A DNA stretch of 64,000 nucleotides from Duganella levis (GTDB lineage: Bacteria > Pseudomonadota > Gammaproteobacteria > Burkholderiales > Burkholderiaceae_D), in the NCBI RefSeq assembly GCF_009857605.1, contig NZ_WWCT01000018.1, positions 98,981-162,980 of the forward strand. The letters run 5' to 3'. Below are positions 26,920-34,616 of the stretch, piece by piece; position 1 is the first letter of the stretch, and each line of letters starts with the position of its first letter. Under the pieces are notes generated by a model, which was not told where the DNA came from, ran no database searches, and saw nothing but the letters and a program-made list of their open reading frames with translations. The translations under genes were made by a program, and so were the position numbers.

Positions 26920-27575
26920 AGTTTCGGCACCATGTATCCCAGGCCACGCACGTTCTGGATCAGTTCCGCGCCGAGTTTCTTGCGCAGGCCGTGGATGTAG
27001 ACTTCCACCGCGTTGCTGTTGACTTCATCCTTCCAGCTGTACAGCTTTTCTTCCAGCTGATGGCGCGACAGCACGATGCCGGGCCGCGCGATCAGCGCTT
27101 CCAGCACCGCCCATTCGCGCGCCGACAGGCTGACCGGCTTGCCGTCGGCGATCACTTCGCGGGTTTGCGGATTGACGGTGACGTTGCCGTGCTCGAACAC
27201 CGGCTCGGCGCGGCCGGCCGAACGGCGCAGCAGCGCGCGGATGCGGGCCAGCAGCTCGTCCAGGTCGTATGGCTTGAGCACGTAATCGTCGGCGCCGGCG
27301 TCCAGGCCGGCGATACGCTGTTCCTTGGCGTCGCGCGCGGTGGCGATCAGCACCGGGGTCAGTTCCTTGCGCAGACGCATCGAACGCAGCACCTCAAGAC
27401 CGTCCTTGCGCGGCAGGCCCAGATCCAGCAGCACCAGATCGTAGGTCTGGGTTTGCAGCGCGGTGTCGGCCATGGCGCCGTCCTTGACCCAGTCGACCGC
27501 GTAGTGCTCGGCCCGTAACAGGTCCAGCACTACCTCGCCGATCATCGTGTCGTCTTCTACCAGCAGAAGTCGCAT
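26916..27575 (-). CDS. OmpR/PhoB-family response regulator
   Basis: A 219-residue transcriptional regulator. The receiver domain (1-115) has MRLLLVEDDTMIG, the phosphoacceptor Asp in DLVLLDLGLP, TARD and LKPYD. The winged-helix DNA-binding domain (about 125-217) has SAREWAVLEALIARPG and a C-terminal GLRKKLGAELIQNVRGLGYM. It is QseB-like in length and pattern; the target genes are unknown. It is cotranscribed with the kinase and lies just downstream of the Do-type protease gene. Confidence 0.94.
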   Translation of the reverse strand: MRLLLVEDDTMIGEVVLDLLRAEHYAVDWVKDGAMADTALQTQTYDLVLLDLGLPRKDGLEVLRSMRLRKELTPVLIATARDAKEQRIAGLDAGADDYVLKPYDLDELLARIRALLRRSAGRAEPVFEHGNVTVNPQTREVIADGKPVSLSAREWAVLEALIARPGIVLSRHQLEEKLYSWKDEVNSNAVEVYIHGLRKKLGAELIQNVRGLGYMVPKL

Positions 27576-27623
27576 GTTATTTCCTTTCTATTTTTGTTAA
27601 GCGTTCTGCCGATGAGAAGCATC

Positions 27624-29117
27624 TTATCCCAGGCGCACCGGAATAAAGATTTTATCGTCACCGCGCTGGATCAGCAATGCCACCGACTTGGACGATTTGC
27701 CCACCACCTCGCGCACCTGGTCGATACTGTTGACCGGACGGCCATTGACCGACAGCAGCACATCGCCCGGCTGGACGCCGGCATCGGCCGCCGCACCGCC
27801 CGCATCCTGGATCAGCAGGCCGCCGGCGATGCCGGAATCACGCCGCTCGGCCGGTTCCAGCGGACGCAGCGACAGGCCCAGGCGGGTCTTGGCGCTGGCC
27901 GGGTCGCCGGACGGCGCGTCGGCCTTGGCCGTCTTGTCGGCGGCATTGCCCAGCGTCGCCGTCACTTGCAGCGGCTTGCCCTGGCGCCAGATGTCCAGCG
28001 CAATCTTCTCGCCCGGCGTCGACAGGCCCACCACCGATGGCAAGTCGGCCGAACTGACGATCTTCTGGCCATTCAGCGCGCGGATCACGTCGCCCGCCTT
28101 CAGGCCGGCCTTGTCAGCCGGACTGCCGCCCTCGACATTCGAGATCAGCGCGCCTTCCGGCGTGGCCAGGTTGAAGGAATCGGCAAAGCCCTGATTCACT
28201 TCCTGCACCGTCACGCCCAGCTTGGCGTGCACCACCTTGCCGGTGGAAACGATCTGGTTCTTGATCTTGTTGGCCACATCAATCGGGATGGCGAACGACA
28301 AGCCCTGATAACCGCCGGTCTGGCTGTAGATCTGCGAGTTGATGCCGACCACTTCGCCACGCGTGTTGAACAGCGGGCCGCCGGAGTTACCCGGATTGAC
28401 CGCGACGTCGGTCTGGATGAACGGCACGTTACCGTCCGGCAGCGAGCGGCCCTTGGCGCTGACCACGCCGGCGGTCACGGTGTTATCCAGGCCATATGGC
28501 GAACCGATGGCCAGCACCCATTCACCCACTTTCAGGTCGTTGCCCTTGGCCAAGGGCACGACCGGCAGGTTCTTGGCGTCGATTTTCAGCACGGCGACAT
28601 CGCTTTGCGGATCGGAACCCAGCACCTTGGCGCGGAATTCGCGGCGGTCGGTCAGCTTGACCACCACCTCGCTGGCGTCACGCACCACGTGGGCGTTGGT
28701 CAGAATAATGCCGTCCGGGCTGATGATGAAGCCGGAACCGAGGCCGTGGGTCGGCGCCTGGCGCTGCTGGCCGCGCTGCTGGCCCTGGAAGCGGCGGAAG
28801 AATTCGTAGAACGGATCGTCCGCATATGGATCGTTACGGCCCTGCTGGGCGTCCGGATCGAAGGCGGTCTTGGTGCTGCCGGTAACGTTGATGTTGACCA
28901 CCGCCGGGCCGTTCTGGGCGACGATGCTGCTGAAATCAGGCAGGGAGATGGCTGGCGCGCCGACCGGCGCCGGGGCGGCGGCCGAGGCGACGGCAGCGAC
29001 AGGCACGGTAGCGGCGGCAACGGCGGCGCTCTGTTTGACAGCGACCGCACCGCCGACGCCGATCACGCCCAGCACGGCGACAGCCACGGCAGCGCGTTTG
29101 AGAGTAGTAGTGGACAT
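27624..29117 (-). CDS. Do-type (DegP/DegQ) periplasmic serine protease
   Basis: A 497-residue HtrA-family protease. A hydrophobic N-terminus (about 10-32) is followed by a low-complexity segment, then a trypsin-like domain with the triad His in NAHVVRDASEV, Asp in SDVAVLKID and Ser in NPGNSGGPLF. Two PDZ domains complete the protein (about 290-380 and 400-490). HtrA proteins degrade or refold damaged envelope proteins. It lies beside the two-component system and hsp20, so the region looks like a stress block; AGGAGA precedes the start. Confidence 0.95.
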   Translation of the reverse strand: MSTTTLKRAAVAVAVLGVIGVGGAVAVKQSAAVAAATVPVAAVASAAAPAPVGAPAISLPDFSSIVAQNGPAVVNINVTGSTKTAFDPDAQQGRNDPYADDPFYEFFRRFQGQQRGQQRQAPTHGLGSGFIISPDGIILTNAHVVRDASEVVVKLTDRREFRAKVLGSDPQSDVAVLKIDAKNLPVVPLAKGNDLKVGEWVLAIGSPYGLDNTVTAGVVSAKGRSLPDGNVPFIQTDVAVNPGNSGGPLFNTRGEVVGINSQIYSQTGGYQGLSFAIPIDVANKIKNQIVSTGKVVHAKLGVTVQEVNQGFADSFNLATPEGALISNVEGGSPADKAGLKAGDVIRALNGQKIVSSADLPSVVGLSTPGEKIALDIWRQGKPLQVTATLGNAADKTAKADAPSGDPASAKTRLGLSLRPLEPAERRDSGIAGGLLIQDAGGAAADAGVQPGDVLLSVNGRPVNSIDQVREVVGKSSKSVALLIQRGDDKIFIPVRLG

Positions 29118-29210
29118 AACGGTTCTCCTAATGAGTGAAGACTTTAGATGTATCCAATATGACGCTAAAAACTTAGGCCCTACTTAACCAAAATGGGGCT
29201 TAAAACGCAA

Positions 29211-29235
29211 AACTGGCCGGATATACCGGCCAGTT
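29211..29235 (-). terminator. Rho-independent terminator of the hsp20 gene
   Basis: A perfect 10-bp stem (AACTGGCCGG/CCGGCCAGTT) with a 5-base loop lies 24 bases past the hsp20 stop. On the minus strand it is followed by TTTTGCGTTTT, which fits an intrinsic terminator. Confidence 0.85.
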
Positions 29236-29258
29236 GCAACTACTATATTAAAGCGGAA

Positions 29259-29714
29259 TTAAGCTGCTTGGCGCTGCTCCAGCGAGGTGACGTTTTCGCC
29301 GCCATCGATGATGATTTTACGTGGTTTCAGCGCTTCCGGAATCTCACGCACCAGTTCAATAGTGAGCATGCCGTTGTCGAAGCTGGCGCCGGTCACTTTG
29401 ACGTGGTTGGCCAGCTGGAAGCGCTGCTCGAAGTCACGGGCGGCGATGCCGCGATGCAGATAAGTGCGCTCGGTGGCGTCCTTCTGTTTGCGGCCGACCA
29501 CGGTCAGCGCATCGCGTTCGAAGGTGATGTCGATTTCCGAGCGGTCGAAGCCGGCCAGGGCCATGACGATGCGGTACTGGTCATCCGATACCAGCTCGAT
29601 GTTGTATGGGGGATAGCTAGGAGTCTCGCTGCGTTGGGCGTCGTTCAGCAGTTGTGCCAGACGATCGAAGCCAATGGCGGAACGGTACAGCGGGGCGAGG
29701 TCAAAAGTACGCAT
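29259..29714 (-). CDS. Hsp20/IbpA-type small heat-shock protein
   Basis: A 151-residue small heat-shock chaperone that holds unfolded proteins. The N-terminal segment MRTFDLAPLYRSAIGFDRL is IbpA-like. The alpha-crystallin domain (about 35-125) starts PPYNIELVSDDQYRIVMALA and contains the GML-type motif FDNGMLTIELVREIPEALKP. Its 5' region carries a sigma32-like promoter and a hairpin that sequesters the ribosome binding site (ROSE-type thermometer), so it is probably controlled at both transcription and translation. The ATG at 29714 has AAGGAT upstream; the upstream ATG reading is not supported. Confidence 0.94.
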   Translation of the reverse strand: MRTFDLAPLYRSAIGFDRLAQLLNDAQRSETPSYPPYNIELVSDDQYRIVMALAGFDRSEIDITFERDALTVVGRKQKDATERTYLHRGIAARDFEQRFQLANHVKVTGASFDNGMLTIELVREIPEALKPRKIIIDGGENVTSLEQRQAA

Positions 29715-29719
29715 GGTAG

Positions 29720-29744
29720 ATATCCTTGTCAAAATAAGCGATAT
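29720..29744 (-). promoter_or_regulatory. ROSE-type RNA thermometer in the hsp20 leader
   Basis: In the minus-strand RNA the arm AUAUCGCUU, an 8-base loop and the arm AAGGAUAU form a hairpin: AUAUC pairs with GAUAU, CUU pairs with AAG, and the G between is bulged. The second arm contains the Shine-Dalgarno sequence AAGGA. The UCGCU-versus-AAGGA pairing with one bulged G is the diagnostic ROSE core. A second hairpin (GGGGA/TCCCC, 29753-29765) lies further upstream in the leader. Confidence 0.8.
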
Positions 29745-29801
29745 GGTTAAACGGGGAGCATCCCCTTCTCACGGTCCCCATCTGGGCAACCGCTAATTCC
29801 C

Positions 29802-29829
29802 ATATGCGTCGTGCTCCAAGGCTTTCAAG
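29802..29829 (-). promoter_or_regulatory. sigma32-like heat-shock promoter of hsp20
   Basis: On the minus strand, CTTGAAA and ACGCATAT are separated by 13 bases. This fits the sigma32 consensus (CTTGAA, 13-17 bases, CCCCATnT) with two mismatches in the -10 element. The start of transcription would give a leader of roughly 80 bases, enough for the hairpins seen downstream. Confidence 0.6.
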
Positions 29830-29937
29830 GCGGTAGCGCAAAATTTTTTCGCTGCGCTGCCGCATCGGTTTTGCGAGATTTGCAAGTTACCTGCGTGCTA
29901 CACTCGTTCCCTTGTTCAACCGTTTCGCGTGACAACT

Positions 29938-31812
29938 ATGACCTTGACCCGTGCCGTACTTGCCGCCGTGCTGGCTACCGCCTTCAGCGCCCAGGCCGCC
30001 TCCGACCAGCCTTATCCAGGCACCATCGTCCTCAAAGTGGACGCCACCAACACCGCCCAGCAGATCTTCCGCGTGCGCGAAAGCATCCCGGCCAAGGCCG
30101 GCAAGCTGACGCTGCTGTATCCGCAATGGATTCCTGGCAATCACGGCCCGAGCGGCGCGCTGAACCAGTTCGCCGGCCTCAAGGTCAGCGCCAACGGCCA
30201 GCCGGTGGAATGGACGCGCGACCCGGTCAACGTCTACGCCTTCCACGTCACCGTGCCGAAAGGCGCCAATAGCGTCGATGTCGAATTCGAATACCTGTCG
30301 CCGGTGGAAGCCAACCAGGGCCGCACCACCATGACCAACGACATCCTTGGCGTGCAATGGCAATCGGTGGCGCTGTATCCGGCCGGCTACGCCAGCAACA
30401 AGATCACCGTGCAGCCCAACCTGACCGTGCCGGCCGGCTGGCAATTCGGCAGCGCGCTGGAGCAGCAAACGCGCACTGGCGACGAGGTCGCCTTCAAGCC
30501 GACCGACCTGGAAACCCTGGTCGATTCGCCGCTGTTCGCCGGCCGCTACTTCCGCCGCATCGACCTCGATCCAGGCGCGAAAATTCCGGTGCACCTGAAC
30601 GTCGTGGCCGACTCGGCCGAGCAACTGGACGCCACGCCGGAACAGATCGCACCGCACCGCGAACTGATCCAGCAAGCCTACAAGCTGTTCAACTCGCAGC
30701 ACTACAAGCACTACGATTTCCTGTTCGCCATCAGCGACGAATTCGGCGGCATCGGCCGTGAGCACCACCAGTCGAGCGAGAACGGCGTCAAGCTGGGCTA
30801 CTTCGCCGAATGGAAGAAATACGAAGCGCGCCGCGAACTGCTGCCGCATGAATTCACGCACTCGTGGAACGGCAAATTCCGCCGGCCGGCCGGCCAGGCC
30901 GTGGCCGACTTCAACACCCCGCTGCAGAATGAACTGCTGTGGGTGTACGAAGGCCAGACCCAGTACTGGGGCGCCGTATTGGCCGCGCGCTCGGGCCTGA
31001 TCAAGCCGGAACACACGCGCGACCTGATCGCCGCTACCGCCGCCCGCTACGACAACGTCAAAGGCCGCGACTGGCGCGCGGTGCAGGATACCGTCAACGA
31101 CCCGATCATCAACGCCCGCCGTCCGCAAGGCTGGAACAACTGGCAGCGCGCCGAGGATTACTACTCGGAAGGCGAACTGATCTGGCTGGATGCCGACACC
31201 AAGATCCGCGAACTGTCGGGCGACAAGAAATCGCTGAACGATTTCGCGAAGACCTTCTTCGGCGTGGATGACGGCGTCAACGTCGCCAAGCCGTACACCT
31301 TCGAGGACGTGGTCAAAGCGCTCAACGCGGTGCAGCCATACGAGTGGGCCAAATTCCTGCGGACCCGCCTGGACGGCCACGGCCCAGGCGCGCCGCTGGA
31401 CGGCCTGACCCGCGCCGGCTGGAAACTGGCCTACAGCGACAAGCCGACCGAGTTCCTCAAGGCGCAGGAAGACCTGAGCAAATCGGCCAACTTCCAATAC
31501 TCGCTGGGCTTCTCGGTGGGTGCGGACGGTAAGCTGGAAGCGTTCCAGTGGGACGGCGTCGGCTTCAAGGCCGGCCTGTCGGGTGGCACCACGCTGCTGG
31601 CCGTCAACGGCCGCGCCTACAAGGCGGAACTGCTGCGCGCGGCAGTGACGGCGGCCAAGGACGGCAAAGAGCCGATCAGCCTGCTGTTCAAAAAAGGCAA
31701 TCTGTACCAGACCGTCGCGCTCGACTACCACGGCGGCCTGAAGTACCCGCGCCTGGAGCGCATCGAAGGCACGCCAGACCGCCTGGAAGCCATCCTGCAA
31801 CCGTTGAAGTAA
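29938..31812 (+). CDS. M61-family (glycyl aminopeptidase-type) metallopeptidase
   Basis: A 624-residue exported zinc peptidase. It has a signal peptide (about 1-20, AFSAQA), an N-terminal beta domain, the catalytic zinc motif HEFTHSWNGKFRRP (HExxH) with the downstream Glu of the gluzincin type in LWVYEGQTQYW, and a C-terminal PDZ-like domain (about 515-600). The family includes glycyl aminopeptidases. ATG 29938 gives a clean signal peptide. It is divergent from hsp20. Confidence 0.92.
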   Translation: MTLTRAVLAAVLATAFSAQAASDQPYPGTIVLKVDATNTAQQIFRVRESIPAKAGKLTLLYPQWIPGNHGPSGALNQFAGLKVSANGQPVEWTRDPVNVYAFHVTVPKGANSVDVEFEYLSPVEANQGRTTMTNDILGVQWQSVALYPAGYASNKITVQPNLTVPAGWQFGSALEQQTRTGDEVAFKPTDLETLVDSPLFAGRYFRRIDLDPGAKIPVHLNVVADSAEQLDATPEQIAPHRELIQQAYKLFNSQHYKHYDFLFAISDEFGGIGREHHQSSENGVKLGYFAEWKKYEARRELLPHEFTHSWNGKFRRPAGQAVADFNTPLQNELLWVYEGQTQYWGAVLAARSGLIKPEHTRDLIAATAARYDNVKGRDWRAVQDTVNDPIINARRPQGWNNWQRAEDYYSEGELIWLDADTKIRELSGDKKSLNDFAKTFFGVDDGVNVAKPYTFEDVVKALNAVQPYEWAKFLRTRLDGHGPGAPLDGLTRAGWKLAYSDKPTEFLKAQEDLSKSANFQYSLGFSVGADGKLEAFQWDGVGFKAGLSGGTTLLAVNGRAYKAELLRAAVTAAKDGKEPISLLFKKGNLYQTVALDYHGGLKYPRLERIEGTPDRLEAILQPLK

Positions 31813-31820
31813 CTGCCAAC

Positions 31821-31880
31821 CCGGGGTCAGGTCCGGCACCTGGACACGAGCTCATGTCCAAGTGCCGGACCTGACCCCGG
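31821..31880. repeat. 60-bp near-perfect palindrome (dispersed-repeat candidate)
   Basis: Two 30-base arms match at 28 of 30 positions with no spacer and meet at GAGCTC. The arms begin CCGGGGTCAGGTCCGGCAC. The two mismatches become G-U pairs if the minus strand is transcribed. A partial direct copy of the end (GACCCCGGATCTA) follows at about 31887. It shares the GGGGTCAG core with the inverted repeat inside hrpA, so both probably belong to one family of palindromic repeats. It may also terminate the peptidase transcript. Confidence 0.75.
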
Positions 31881-31968
31881 ATCTATGACCCCGGATCTAC
31901 GGCTGTACGGGGCGCGGCGTTATGGCGGGATGGATTATCGTTACGGAAAATCCATCCCGAGGACCACC

Positions 31969-32607
31969 ATGCTGACCCTGCACACCTGGACCACGCCCAA
32001 CGGCCGCAAAGTTCCCATCATGCTGGAAGAACTGGGCCTGCAATACACCATCAAGACCGTCAACATCGGCAAGGGCGAACAGTTCACGCCTGAGTTCCTG
32101 GCCATCTCCCCCAATAATAAAATCCCCGCCATCGTCGATACCGATGTGGATGGCGGCACCGTCAGCATCTTTGAAAGCGGCGCCATCCTCACCTACCTGG
32201 CCGAGAAGACCGGCAAGCTGCTGCCCGCCGCCAGTCCGGAGCGCTACAAGGTGCTGGAATGGCTGCACTGGCAGATCGGCGGCCTGGGCCCGATGCTGGG
32301 CCAGGTCGGCTTTTTTGCCATCCGTTCGGAGGAAAAGTCAGAACTGGCGATCAAGCATTTCGTCGAGGAAGCGGAACGGCTGCTGGGCGTGATGGACAAG
32401 CAACTGGCCAACAACGTCTACATTGCCGGTACGCATTACAGCATTGCCGACATCGCCTGCTATCCGTGGACCGTCGGCGTGCTGGACAAGCTGAAACCGG
32501 TGCTGGGCGACAAACTGGACAACAAGCCCGACCTGCGGCGCTGGCTCGATATGATCGGCGCCCGGCCGGCCGTGCAGCGCGGCATGGCGCTCCCTAAAGT
32601 GGACTAA
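31969..32607 (+). CDS. glutathione S-transferase (YfcG/Nu-class-like)
   Basis: A 212-residue cytosolic GST. The start MLTLHTWTTPNGRKVPIMLE has the T-x-N-G-x-K pattern of YfcG/Ure2-like GSTs, and SPNNKIPAIVD and IFESGAILTYLAEKTG mark the glutathione site. Nu-class enzymes have disulfide-bond reductase activity; the exact substrate is unknown. ATG 31969 gives the full N-terminal strand. Confidence 0.9.
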   Translation: MLTLHTWTTPNGRKVPIMLEELGLQYTIKTVNIGKGEQFTPEFLAISPNNKIPAIVDTDVDGGTVSIFESGAILTYLAEKTGKLLPAASPERYKVLEWLHWQIGGLGPMLGQVGFFAIRSEEKSELAIKHFVEEAERLLGVMDKQLANNVYIAGTHYSIADIACYPWTVGVLDKLKPVLGDKLDNKPDLRRWLDMIGARPAVQRGMALPKVD

Positions 32608-32634
32608 GCCGATTCCGGCGTGTATGCTCCTCAT

Positions 32635-32973
32635 ATGACCCAAGATACCGACATCCAACTCAGCGGCCCATTCAAGGCCTCCGACGGCTCCGGCCGTGCC
32701 CACGACGCAAGCGCGATTCGTATTTTTGATGAGGGCTATGGCGCCATCGACGTCTACGTCGACTTCAAAGCGCCGATCAGCGGCCTGCACAAGGACAAGG
32801 CGCTGATTGGCGCCGTGGTGGCGCAGCTGCGCACGGTCGGCTACAAAGGCCCGGACCTGACCGCCGGCGATCCCGTGCTGCAGGAAGGCCGTTTGCTGGT
32901 ACTGGAAGCACCGGACGAGTTCACCGCCTTTGCCGTCAGCAAAGGCTGGAAAGACCTGTCGGAAGACTTCTAA
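32635..32973 (+). CDS. hypothetical protein (112 aa)
   Basis: I do not recognise this 112-residue protein. It has no signal peptide or membrane segment, is acidic and looks like a compact alpha/beta domain (IRIFDEGYGAIDVYVDF, DKALIGAVVAQLRTVGY, EGRLLVLEAPDEFTAFAVSK). It follows the GST gene by 27 bases on the same strand and ends four bases into the convergent hydrolase gene. Confidence 0.6.
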   Translation: MTQDTDIQLSGPFKASDGSGRAHDASAIRIFDEGYGAIDVYVDFKAPISGLHKDKALIGAVVAQLRTVGYKGPDLTAGDPVLQEGRLLVLEAPDEFTAFAVSKGWKDLSEDF

Positions 32974-33728
32974 AACAGATAGCGGTCGGCCCAGACCGCG
33001 ATCACATTGGCCACATACACGGCGTCCTCACGCCGTGTCAGCAGATGGTCGGCGCTGTCCAGCGAGATAAAACTTTTCGGATGCTTGGCGGCGGTAAAAA
33101 TATCCATCGCATTGCTGAGGCCGACCGTGTCGTCGCCCGGCGCATGCATCACCAGCAAGGCCCGCCTCAGGGCTGCAATCTTCAATTTCAAATTGTGCCC
33201 ACCCGCATCTTCCACGAACTGCTGCTTGATGCGGAACGGCCGTCCGGCTAGCTGCACCAGCGCCTCGCCGTCGCGCGCGATCTCGTCCAGATGCTGGCTG
33301 AACATGCCGGTGACGGACACCGGATCGCTCGGCGCGGCAATCGTCACCACCGCTTTCACCTCCGGCATTTGATCCGCTGACGCCAGCACCGCCGCGCCGC
33401 CCAGGCTGTGGCCGATCAACAGCTGCGGCGCCTGGTAGGTTTCACGCATGAAATCGGCCGCCGCCACCAGATCGGCCAGGTTGGACGAGAAGTTGGTGTT
33501 GGCGAACTCCCCTTCGCTGGCGCCCAGGCCGGTAAAGTCGAAGCGCAGCACCGCGATGCCGTGTTCCGTCAGCGCCTGCGCCACGCGGCTGGCGGCAAAC
33601 ACATCTTTCCCGCAGGTAAAGCAGTGCGCAAACAGCGCGTAGGCTTTGACCTCTCCGTCCGGCCCATCCAGCCGCGCCGCCAGCTTGTGGCCGTGCGCGC
33701 CGATAAATTCCTGTCGCTGTGATTGCAT
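32970..33728 (-). CDS. alpha/beta hydrolase
   Basis: A 252-residue cytosolic alpha/beta hydrolase. The nucleophile elbow is LIGHSLGGAAVLAS (Ser about 105), the acidic residue is probably in HAPGDDTVGL and the His is in SLDSADHLLTRRED near the C-terminus. The layout resembles osmotically inducible or lysophospholipase-type hydrolases (an N-terminal GHKLAARLDGP with an FTCGKDVF region), but the substrate is unclear. Confidence 0.85.
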   Translation of the reverse strand: MQSQRQEFIGAHGHKLAARLDGPDGEVKAYALFAHCFTCGKDVFAASRVAQALTEHGIAVLRFDFTGLGASEGEFANTNFSSNLADLVAAADFMRETYQAPQLLIGHSLGGAAVLASADQMPEVKAVVTIAAPSDPVSVTGMFSQHLDEIARDGEALVQLAGRPFRIKQQFVEDAGGHNLKLKIAALRRALLVMHAPGDDTVGLSNAMDIFTAAKHPKSFISLDSADHLLTRREDAVYVANVIAVWADRYLF

Positions 33729-33755
33729 CGCGTGTCCTGAAAAGAATGTCTGCGA

Positions 33756-34577
33756 CTATTTAACCAAACTTCCGCCGCCTTGGGTGCCAGTCTCGTCCAA
33801 ACGATGGAGCAGCGCAGCTTCCGACAACGGTCCCATGTGCTGATACACCAGCTTGCCGGAGGCATCGAAGAACAAGGTGGTCGGATAGCCCATCACCGAA
33901 AACCCGCGCGCGGTCGCTTGCGCCGGGTCCAGCAGCACATTGTTCAACGCCAGCCGTCCAGCCGCCAGAAATTGCTGGATCACTTGTGGCGATTCGCCTT
34001 GGTTGACGAACACAAAGTTTACATCCGGCCGCTGTGCCTGGACTTGCGCCATGGCTGGCATTTCCTTTTGACACGGCGGACACCAGGTCGCCCAGAAGTT
34101 GATGACGGTGGGTTTGCCGTGAAAATCCGACAGCGCGACCTGCTGGCCGCTCAGGTTGCGCAAGGCGTTGACCGGCATGCTGCCCTGCGCCGATGTGTTG
34201 GCGATCAGCAGCACCGTGCCTGCCAGCCACAGCACGCTGGCCGCGCCAACCGTCACCGTCACGGCCTTGCGGATGGTGCGATCGCGCTGCCATATCACCA
34301 ATGCGACCACCCATGCGGCGATGACGCCGCTTTGCGCATCCCAGCCGCCATCGCGGATGTCGAGCATGGTCAACGGGTGGCTCAGGTACAAGGACTGGTA
34401 GCGCAGGACAAATGCCAGCCGCGCCACCAGCACCGCCACAATAAACATGATGGTGATCGACGTCTCGATCTTGCGCTCGTTGCGGCGGTCGAAATAGCGG
34501 GCGATTGCAAAGCTGACCGTTACCACGATCAACAGCAACAGCGCGGTGTACGGCAATAACAGCGGGCCTATCTTCAT
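33756..34577 (-). CDS. fusion of an Lgt-like membrane region and a TlpA-type thioredoxin
   Basis: A 273-residue membrane protein. Residues 1-130 contain four hydrophobic helices and a segment resembling prolipoprotein diacylglyceryl transferase (ARLAFVLRY, then LSHPLTMLDIRDGGWD). The usual HGG and the GRxxNxxN signature of Lgt are absent, so transferase activity is unlikely. Residues about 135-265 form a TlpA/ResA thioredoxin domain with ATWCPPCQKEMP and the cis-proline GYPTTLFF. It probably reduces or oxidises envelope disulfides. Confidence 0.88.
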   Translation of the reverse strand: MKIGPLLLPYTALLLLIVVTVSFAIARYFDRRNERKIETSITIMFIVAVLVARLAFVLRYQSLYLSHPLTMLDIRDGGWDAQSGVIAAWVVALVIWQRDRTIRKAVTVTVGAASVLWLAGTVLLIANTSAQGSMPVNALRNLSGQQVALSDFHGKPTVINFWATWCPPCQKEMPAMAQVQAQRPDVNFVFVNQGESPQVIQQFLAAGRLALNNVLLDPAQATARGFSVMGYPTTLFFDASGKLVYQHMGPLSEAALLHRLDETGTQGGGSLVK

Positions 34578-34616
34578 GGCGTCGATTACGTGAAAGCAAA
34601 AAGCGCATGATACGTG

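Noticed and set aside
31821..31880. Palindrome as a Rho-independent terminator of the peptidase gene
   Set aside because: No U-tract follows, and a palindrome of this length with a related copy in hrpA fits a dispersed repeat better; termination remains possible.
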